DNA of 13,423 nucleotides from an uncultured Bacilli bacterium (lineage in GTDB: Bacteria > Bacillota_I > Bacilli_A > RF39 > UBA660), in NCBI GenBank assembly GCA_910583945.1, contig CAJTYF010000042.1, forward strand, positions 1 to 13,423, read 5' to 3'. The notes under the pieces were generated by a model. It was not told the DNA's origin. It did not search any database and was given only the letters and a program-made list of their open reading frames with translations. The position numbers were made by a program, and so were the translations under genes. Positions 1 to 5,446 of this stretch are shown one piece after another (within the stretch, counting starts at the first letter, position 1; the number at the start of each line of letters is the position of its first letter).

Positions 1-721
1 TCATACTAGATATAAAATCACTTTTTATTTGATTGGCTTGTTCTAATTCATTTTTGGCTAAAGTTATTTCATTTAACATTTTCACATCTGGATTTTCAAT
101 TGTATGATACATAATTAAAAGCATAAAAGAGAAAAAGAAATTTTCGAACATAATGGATGAAAAATATTTTCGAACAAATAGCCCTATTAAATATAATAAA
201 ATTAAAGTTATAAATGGAATATCTTTGGAAAATGCCCTTTTATTTTTTATTAGGAAATATATACATGAAATAACAATACATAAAAAATAAAAGATAGTAG
301 CTAAAATAACAATATTATAAGCTAAACCTCCTCCATCTAATATGTCATCATAATTTATAACCTGAATTGGCAAAATGATTGTTAAACTTCCAAATACGGC
401 ATAAATCATCCAAATTAAATTCCTAAATATGTTTTGTATGGAAAAATTTAACAAGTTCAAATTATAGATTAAGATATACACAATTAATAGTAACATAGTC
501 AGCATATAAAATTTTTGAATATATCCAATAACGATTTCGTTTCCAATACTTTTAGCGTATAAATAGCCTATAATGCAAGTAAGACTATACATGAAGTTTA
601 CAATAAGCATTTTGGTATAGATTTTTGTTTCTTTATTATAATCATACTTTTTGGAAAAAAATAATATCACTAAAAAAGTTGCTAAAAATACCCCAGCTAT
701 GGGAAGTAACATATTTACCAT
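1..721 (-). CDS. Partial membrane sensor protein, probably the N-terminal half of a sensor histidine kinase
   Basis: This frame is open from an ATG at 721 to the left window edge, giving 240 residues with no stop. A ribosome binding site (AGAGGTGA, six bases before the ATG) fixes the start. I count about seven hydrophobic helices (residues ~3-22, 38-55, 71-88, 102-119, 135-158, 167-184, 190-206). A charged, probably coiled linker (~209-233) follows and ends in IKSDFISSM. In histidine kinases a stretch of this kind (KSDF(L/I)SxM) runs straight into the phosphoacceptor box SHEIRTPLN. The next base visible is an A, which suits a following Ser codon (AGN) but does not prove it. The kinase core would lie outside the window, so the assignment is an inference from the linker and topology. 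A 61-bp gap separates it from the acyltransferase gene upstream, and only a weak promoter-like sequence is visible there, so co-transcription is possible. Confidence 0.7.
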   Translation of the reverse strand, partial: MVNMLLPIAGVFLATFLVILFFSKKYDYNKETKIYTKMLIVNFMYSLTCIIGYLYAKSIGNEIVIGYIQKFYMLTMLLLIVYILIYNLNLLNFSIQNIFRNLIWMIYAVFGSLTIILPIQVINYDDILDGGGLAYNIVILATIFYFLCIVISCIYFLIKNKRAFSKDIPFITLILLYLIGLFVRKYFSSIMFENFFFSFMLLIMYHTIENPDVKMLNEITLAKNELEQANQIKSDFISSM

Positions 722-782
722 TTTTAGTCACCTCTAATTTACTAATACTAGTTTAGCAAATTTTAAACAAAAAAACTATTGT

Positions 783-1736
783 TTAAGAAGCTTTTTTTAA
801 TTTTCTAATACAGTCTTTTTCCTCTAAAACTTTAATAAATTCTTCATCTATTTTTAATTGTTCAGCAATAAATGGAGCGGTTTCATTTCTATACATTGTT
901 TCGTAAGCATCTTCTTTAGTAAATTCATAAGGGCATCTTTTTATAATATCTGGAACAAAGTTTTCTTTTATCCTATCTGTAATGGTATTACGTTTATATA
1001 TTCCTCTACTGGCAAATATTTCATATTTTAAGGTAGCCAGTCTACTACGAAGCAAGTCATTCATTCCTATAATTTGTTTACTGTATTTAGAATGCCATCT
1101 TATATTTTTGCCAATATTTACGAAGAACTGGTTATTATATTGTTCTATAGCCACTGGTATGATATCGGCTCCTGTTTCATACGCCATTTTAACAGCACCA
1201 GTGTACAATGGCAAAGTTAAATAGTTTTCAGTTAAATTCCAGCAACCCTCAGGGTAAATTAAAAGATTAGTATTTTTGGAAAGAACCTCTATTGCTCTTT
1301 CATAGGCAATATGTCTATCTTCTTCATCGTTCGTTTCTAAACAAATCGCTCCATTTAAAAATAATATTTTTCCTGTTAAATCTTTATATAGACCTTTTAA
1401 ATCCGCTATAAAAAGATAAGCATGTTCTTCAATTGCCTCAAAAGTTCTTTGAGCATCGTTTCCGCCAATATGCGTGCAAGCATAAATTCTTGGAACGTTT
1501 CTTTTTTCCAATCTTTTGTCCCCAATAATATATAATTCTTCTTTTGAAAGAATTCGATCTATTTTTATTAATGTCAATAATATATTATGTATTTTTTTTC
1601 TTAATTCTATATTTTTTAATGGAATATGGTTATCATATTCATATTTACGCATTTCTAAATAATATTTTTCCAATTCATTGACTTGCATTTTTCTTAACTC
1701 TAATAAATTTTTATACTCAAATCCTAGTGATTCCAT
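783..1736 (-). CDS. PlsC-like lysophospholipid/glycerolipid acyltransferase family protein
   Basis: A 317-residue protein with the four-block layout of the LPLAT/PlsC acyltransferases. The catalytic H-x4-D is THIGGND (His89, Asp94), a possible block II lies near GAICLETND (~129-137), block III is YPEGCWN (Tyr161-Gly164, the FPEG equivalent), and block IV is IIPVAI (~192-197). Such enzymes move an acyl chain onto lysophosphatidate or a related glycerolipid at the inner membrane face. No clear membrane helix is seen. A charged helical N-terminal segment (~1-70) and a C-terminal tail of ~100 residues flank the core, so the acceptor may not be lysophosphatidate. The start is taken at 1736, not at the in-frame ATG at 1754. 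AGGGAG (1743-1748) lies six bases before 1736, inside what would otherwise be coding sequence, and no ribosome binding site precedes 1754. A promoter lies just upstream. Confidence 0.78.
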   Translation of the reverse strand: MESLGFEYKNLLELRKMQVNELEKYYLEMRKYEYDNHIPLKNIELRKKIHNILLTLIKIDRILSKEELYIIGDKRLEKRNVPRIYACTHIGGNDAQRTFEAIEEHAYLFIADLKGLYKDLTGKILFLNGAICLETNDEEDRHIAYERAIEVLSKNTNLLIYPEGCWNLTENYLTLPLYTGAVKMAYETGADIIPVAIEQYNNQFFVNIGKNIRWHSKYSKQIIGMNDLLRSRLATLKYEIFASRGIYKRNTITDRIKENFVPDIIKRCPYEFTKEDAYETMYRNETAPFIAEQLKIDEEFIKVLEEKDCIRKLKKAS

Positions 1737-1771
1737 AATAATCTCCCTTTTCATTTTTATGAATAAAATTT

Positions 1772-1799
1772 ATTCTATCATATTAATTAAATATGTCAA
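1772..1799 (-). promoter_or_regulatory. Sigma-A-type promoter of the acyltransferase gene
   Basis: A perfect TTGACA at 1794-1799 is followed after 16 bp by TAGAAT at 1772-1777 (one mismatch to TATAAT). Transcription would begin near 1765, only ~11 bases before the ATG at 1754 but a normal distance before the ribosome binding site and ATG at 1736. This supports the later start. Confidence 0.65.
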
Positions 1800-1900
1800 A
1801 TATTTATAATAAGGTTGTAGTAATTTTTATGATTAATTTATGATAATGTCTTTTTAATCCGTTTTATGAACTTATTGTTCCCCTTTAACATCTAATCAAA

Positions 1901-1927
1901 AAGAAAAAAAGAAGATTATTCTTCTTT
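1901..1927 (-). terminator. Probable intrinsic terminator overlapping the recA stop codon
   Basis: Reading the minus strand, AAAGAAGA (1927-1920), loop ATAA, then TCTTCTTT (1915-1908) form a perfect 8-bp stem that continues into a T run. The recA TAA stop lies inside the loop. The stem is poor in G-C pairs (two), so termination may be incomplete. Confidence 0.5.
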
Positions 1928-2953
1928 GGTTTCGATTTTATCTGTGTTCTTGGTAAAACCGTAGTGCTCACGAACTTTTTGTTCAATTTCTTCACGAAGT
2001 GTTTTATTTTCTTTTAATAGATTTTTTACATTTTCTTTTCCTTGACCTATTTTTTCACCATTGTAAGCATACCATGCTCCACTTTTTTCAACAATGTTTA
2101 AATCACTTGCTAAGTCAATGATTTCTCCTTCACGACTCACACCTTCGCCATACATAATGTCCACTACAGCGGTTTTAAATGGTGGTGCTACTTTATTTTT
2201 TACAACTTTAATGGTTGTTTTGTTCCCTAAAACTTGGTCACCGTTTTTAATTTGTTCCCCACGACGAACATCCAAACGAATGGTTGAGTAAAATTTAAGG
2301 GCTCTTCCGCCTGGAGTGGTTTCAGGATTTCCGAACATGACTCCTACTTTTTCTCTTAATTGATTAATAAAAATAGCTGTTGTTTTCGTTTTATTAATGG
2401 TCCCTGATAGTTTTCTAAGGGCTTGACTCATTAATCTTGCTTGAAGTCCCACATGACTGTCTCCCATTTCGCCATCGATTTCGGCTTGAGGAACTAACGC
2501 TGCAACGGAGTCAATGACAATAATATTTACGGCTTCACTTCTTACTAAAGCTTCACAAATTTCTAAGGCTTGCTCTCCTGTATCGGGTTGAGATAATAAA
2601 AGTTCGTTTAAGTCGACACCTAAATTTTTAGCGTATACCGGATCTAAAGCGTGTTCGGCATCTATGAATGCTGCTCTTCCGCCATTTTTTTGAACTTCAG
2701 CAATGGCTTGCAAAGCAAAAGTGGTTTTACCTGATGATTCAGGTCCATAGATTTCAACAATTCTTCCTTTAGGATAGCCTCCTACACCTAAAGCAACATC
2801 TAAAGTTAAAGAACCGCTACTGGTAACATCGATTTCCATGTGAGAATCTTCTCCAAGTTTCATGATGGCTCCTTTACCAAATTGTTTTTCTATATCCGCT
2901 AGAACTTGTTCTAAAGCTTTATCTTTGTCTTTTACATCTTTTGTTGTTTTCAT
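1916..2953 (-). CDS. recA: Recombinase RecA
   Basis: A 345-residue RecA of normal bacterial length (about 345-350 residues). RecA forms ATP-dependent filaments on single-stranded DNA, drives homologous strand exchange and triggers LexA self-cleavage. Visible landmarks are the Walker A motif GPESSGKT (residues 70-77), the Walker B strand NIIVIDSVAAL (143-153), the catalytic-region motif FIDAEHALD (96-104), and loop L2 with FGNPETTPGGRALK (207-220). The acidic C-terminal tail ends in KIETKEE. AGGAG stands seven bases before the ATG, and a strong promoter with an adjoining 18-bp palindrome lies upstream. The neighbours, a hydrolase before it and an acyltransferase after it, are not the cinA/pgsA or recX genes often found beside recA in Firmicutes, so this looks like a stand-alone transcription unit. 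Confidence 0.99.
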   Translation of the reverse strand: MKTTKDVKDKDKALEQVLADIEKQFGKGAIMKLGEDSHMEIDVTSSGSLTLDVALGVGGYPKGRIVEIYGPESSGKTTFALQAIAEVQKNGGRAAFIDAEHALDPVYAKNLGVDLNELLLSQPDTGEQALEICEALVRSEAVNIIVIDSVAALVPQAEIDGEMGDSHVGLQARLMSQALRKLSGTINKTKTTAIFINQLREKVGVMFGNPETTPGGRALKFYSTIRLDVRRGEQIKNGDQVLGNKTTIKVVKNKVAPPFKTAVVDIMYGEGVSREGEIIDLASDLNIVEKSGAWYAYNGEKIGQGKENVKNLLKENKTLREEIEQKVREHYGFTKNTDKIETKEE

Positions 2954-2981
2954 TTTTTTCTCCTATTCTGTTTCTGTATCC

Positions 2982-3010
2982 ATTTTATTATAGAAAAAAT
3001 GGTTTGTCAA
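2982..3010 (-). promoter_or_regulatory. recA promoter
   Basis: TTGACA (3005-3010), a 17-bp spacer and TAAAAT (2982-2987) give a near-consensus vegetative promoter. The expected start near 2975 leaves a leader of about 22 bases that carries the AGGAG ribosome binding site of recA. Confidence 0.75.
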
Positions 3011-3017
3011 TAAAATT

Positions 3018-3035
3018 ATCAAACAATTGTTTGAT
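3018..3035 (-). promoter_or_regulatory. Perfect 18-bp palindrome next to the recA promoter, candidate operator
   Basis: ATCAAACAATTGTTTGAT is an exact palindrome ending seven bases upstream of the recA -35 box. Its core CAAACAATTGTTTG shares 10 of 14 positions with the Gram-positive LexA box CGAACATATGTTCG, including AAC-N4-GTT. It could be a diverged LexA site or the site of another dimeric regulator. No lexA gene is in view, so the regulator is unknown. Confidence 0.45.
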
Positions 3036-3149
3036 TCCTATTTTTATTTTTTTCTCTCCTTTCAAGTTGATTATCCTAAAAGAAAAGTGGTTCATTTTTT
3101 GTCGAATAGGGTCCTTCATATTAAAAAAATGTTTTTTTATCCTTTTTTC

Positions 3150-4043
3150 TTATTCATCTAAAAAATTTAGTATGTCTTGAAAAACTTCTTCTTTTCCAAC
3201 CTCATTTAGTAATTCATGCCTTTTATTTTTATATAATTTTGTTTGGATGTTTTGATAACCACATTTTTTCAAAAATTGAATGAGATGATTAAATTTCTTT
3301 TTTCCTCCAATCACTTTATCCTCTTCCCCTCCGATAATCAATAAAGGAAGATTAGGATGAGCCATTTTATAATTTTTTCTTTTAAATACAGAAGTCATTA
3401 ATGAAAACAGCATTTTAAAACCATTAATGGTAAAGATAAAGCCACATCGATTGCTCTCATTATAAGCTTTTACTACTTTTTCATCGCTACAAATCCATGC
3501 ATTTTCAAGAGTATTTTTTTTATTATAAGATCCAAATACTAATTGATTTAAAACTTGACTTCTGTGTCTTTCTCCATGAAAAATCGTTAGAATTGAAGCT
3601 ATTAAATTTCCTAAAAAGGAAAAGGGATTATAGGTAGGTGGTCCACAAACAATGCATTTGTTGATTTGATGATCATGGTTTTGAAGGAATTGACGAACGA
3701 CTAAAGAGCCCATACTATGCCCTAGAATATTTATGGGGACGTTTTGATATTGTTCTTTAAAATAGTTTACGACTTCTACTAAATCAAGAGTGAGTATTTC
3801 CTTATTTTTTCCAAAGTAACCTAATTCTTCATCAGGCGTATTGATGCCATGACCTTTATGATCATAAATAATCCCTATGTAACCCTTTTGAGCTAAAAAT
3901 CCCATAAAATTCAAGTATCTTTCTTTATTTTCAGCCATACCGTGGGCAAGAATTACAACCCCTTTACAAGCCTTTTTGGGTTCTAAAATAAGACCTGTTA
4001 TTTCTCTATTTTCATCTTTTTTAAACCATTTAAATTCTTTCAT
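3150..4043 (-). CDS. Serine alpha/beta hydrolase of the monoacylglycerol lipase/lysophospholipase type
   Basis: A 297-residue cytoplasmic protein with no signal peptide. The oxyanion-hole segment is AHGMAENKERY (~33-43), the nucleophile elbow is GHSMGS with Ser110, the likely acid is Asp242 in GGEEDKVIGG, and the likely base is His276 in NKRHELLNE. Order and spacing match the Hydrolase_4 (serine aminopeptidase S33/monoglyceride lipase) family, whose members cleave acylglycerols, lysophospholipids or other small esters. The substrate cannot be told from the sequence. AAAGGAG lies six bases before the ATG. The gene starts 27 bp after the PIG-L-type gene, so the two are probably co-transcribed. 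No convincing terminator follows it, and readthrough into recA is possible. Confidence 0.85.
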   Translation of the reverse strand: MKEFKWFKKDENREITGLILEPKKACKGVVILAHGMAENKERYLNFMGFLAQKGYIGIIYDHKGHGINTPDEELGYFGKNKEILTLDLVEVVNYFKEQYQNVPINILGHSMGSLVVRQFLQNHDHQINKCIVCGPPTYNPFSFLGNLIASILTIFHGERHRSQVLNQLVFGSYNKKNTLENAWICSDEKVVKAYNESNRCGFIFTINGFKMLFSLMTSVFKRKNYKMAHPNLPLLIIGGEEDKVIGGKKKFNHLIQFLKKCGYQNIQTKLYKNKRHELLNEVGKEEVFQDILNFLDE

Positions 4044-4070
4044 TTGCTACTCCTTTTAGTCCATTGTAAT

Positions 4071-5363
4071 CTAGAGTTTCTTTAGAGTCAATATTCGTTT
4101 TATTCTCACTAAAATTATGATACTGATTAATAAAAATATTATTTTTTTAGTAGGCGTTAAAAAAAATTTTTTATTGATTTCTTTTTCGGGTTTCGTATCT
4201 ATATTTTCAAATAAGTCATTCTTTAGTTGATCTTCTCCGACTGTTGTTTTATATAAACCCCATTCCGTCGGGGTATATTTTTCGATTTCCGTTGCTTTTT
4301 GATAGTCCTTATATATCCAATTGTAGAATCTTTTTCCGATTTGACTTTTGTGTTCTTCAAAACTTTCTTTTGAAACGTTAAAAGCGGTTTTTCCATCAAA
4401 ATGATTTAGCGGAAGATCAAAGTTTAAGATGATTTTATTTTTAGTATAAGAATGAAAATAGGTTTTTGGTACTTCCCATCCTCCATATTTTTTATAAGAA
4501 TCTGGAAAAAAATCAGCGTCATGGGTTTTATCTAAAACTTGTTTTAAACTATAGGTGTTCAACATGTGCTGACCATGCCCGTATTCTCCTAACTCATCAT
4601 GACCGACGATAACCTTTGGTTTAAATCTTCTTATCATTTCGGTTTGAAAGGCTAAAAGTTGATTTAAAGTCCTGTTTCTTTTTTCTAATTTTTTTATGGC
4701 TTCTTCTAGGGTATAAGATTTTTCATCGGGGACCTTACCGATTATTGGATAGTTTCTAATCCCACTTTTATAAAGACCATGCAAGGCTTCATGAAATCTT
4801 TTAGGCTCTTTTTCATGACAGGTCATATAAACAATTTGAATCGTGTGGCCTTGATCAATGTAAGTCGGAATGAGTCCAGCGAAGAAAAGGTGTTCATCAT
4901 CACTATGGGTAGAAAATAAAAGCATATCGGTTTTATCTAACGGAGGGTTCCACTTTTCCACAAATGGAGGGATTTCTTCTTTTTCCAAAACATAAATTTC
5001 AGCAAGGTTTACTTTTTTTGAATAGTTTAAAGTAACGATATTCGAAATTCCAATTGTCTTTTGAATATCTATGTATTCATGTAAAAAGGATTGGGTTCCT
5101 ATTGGCTTACTTTTTGTTTCATTTTTAATGTATCCCTGACTCGCTTCTTTTTCATAAATGATGTATAAACCATAAATCTCTTCACCCTTAATAGTTATCG
5201 TGTCGTTTTCATTTAGAGTTCTATACGTGTCTTCTTTTTTATCCATCAGTTTGTCTTCTTTTTGATTATTTACTAAAATGGTGCTTTTAATGGTTACTTC
5301 TGAAGCATTGATTTTACTTAAAAAACAAAAGATAAGGATGAACAAAAAGATTGTTTTTTTCAT
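4071..5363 (-). CDS. Exported PIG-L-family (LmbE-like) deacetylase with a C-terminal membrane anchor
   Basis: A 430-residue protein with a signal peptide (~1-20, cleavage likely after INA), a ~120-residue N-terminal region of mostly beta character, and a PIG-L-type domain (~145-280). The zinc motif is THSDDEH (His153, Asp155, Asp156), a variant of AHPDDE with Ser in place of Pro. The second metal-binding element is GHGQH (His263, His266), preceded by VIVGHDELGEYG. A single hydrophobic helix (~407-422) and a basic tail close the protein. Family members remove N-acetyl groups from N-acetylglucosamine conjugates such as GlcNAc-PI, mycothiol and bacillithiol precursors, or antibiotics. The exported, membrane-tethered layout points to a surface glycan or glycolipid instead of a cytoplasmic thiol precursor; this is inference. 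The ribosome binding site is weak (AGAAGTGA). Confidence 0.85.
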   Translation of the reverse strand: MKKTIFLFILIFCFLSKINASEVTIKSTILVNNQKEDKLMDKKEDTYRTLNENDTITIKGEEIYGLYIIYEKEASQGYIKNETKSKPIGTQSFLHEYIDIQKTIGISNIVTLNYSKKVNLAEIYVLEKEEIPPFVEKWNPPLDKTDMLLFSTHSDDEHLFFAGLIPTYIDQGHTIQIVYMTCHEKEPKRFHEALHGLYKSGIRNYPIIGKVPDEKSYTLEEAIKKLEKRNRTLNQLLAFQTEMIRRFKPKVIVGHDELGEYGHGQHMLNTYSLKQVLDKTHDADFFPDSYKKYGGWEVPKTYFHSYTKNKIILNFDLPLNHFDGKTAFNVSKESFEEHKSQIGKRFYNWIYKDYQKATEIEKYTPTEWGLYKTTVGEDQLKNDLFENIDTKPEKEINKKFFLTPTKKIIFLLISIIILVRIKRILTLKKL

Positions 5364-5385
5364 ATTTGGTCACTTCTTTTTATGT

Positions 5386-5394
5386 ATTTTAACA
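5386..5394 (-). promoter_or_regulatory. Possible extended -10 promoter of the deacetylase gene
   Basis: TGTTAAAAT (5394-5386) has the TGN plus -10 hexamer form and no good -35. It would give a leader of about 16 bases. It lies between the leuS terminator candidate and the deacetylase ATG, so the deacetylase and hydrolase could be expressed apart from leuS. Confidence 0.35.
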
Positions 5395-5414
5395 TAATTC
5401 TTTATTTTGGGATT

Positions 5415-5446
5415 AAAAAAAATGGGTTTCTTTTTCACCATTCTTT
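5415..5446 (-). terminator. Probable intrinsic terminator after leuS
   Basis: Directly after the leuS stop, AAAGAATGG (5446-5438) can pair with CCATTTTTT (5425-5417). This is nine pairs including one G-U, with a 12-base loop, and it runs into T residues. It is AU-rich apart from two G-C pairs, so its strength is uncertain. Confidence 0.42.

Noticed and set aside
126..176. Repeated TTTTCGAACA near the left edge as LexA-like or regulatory repeats
   Set aside because: Both copies lie inside the sensor coding sequence and encode unrelated residues. No palindromic partner half-site is present.
763..786. Perfect 8-bp inverted repeat TTAAACAA / TTGTTTAA overlapping the acyltransferase stop
   Set aside because: The stem is almost all A-T and the T run is in the loop, not after the stem, so it does not meet terminator criteria. 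Likely chance or a weak structure.
982..1224. Plus-strand frames of 60-140 codons opposite the acyltransferase, recA, leuS, glycosyltransferase and PAP2 genes
   Set aside because: They are antisense to clear genes with intact family motifs, lack ribosome binding sites and have no recognisable protein features.
2310..2314. Avoidance of CCWGG/CCSGG as a sign of active restriction
   Set aside because: At least two CCTGG sites are present and the expected counts in such AT-rich DNA are too low for absence or scarcity to be meaningful here.
3121..3140. A-run/T-run hairpin after the hydrolase gene as a terminator
   Set aside because: Only A-T pairs with a loop of two to four bases. It would not be stable enough to count.
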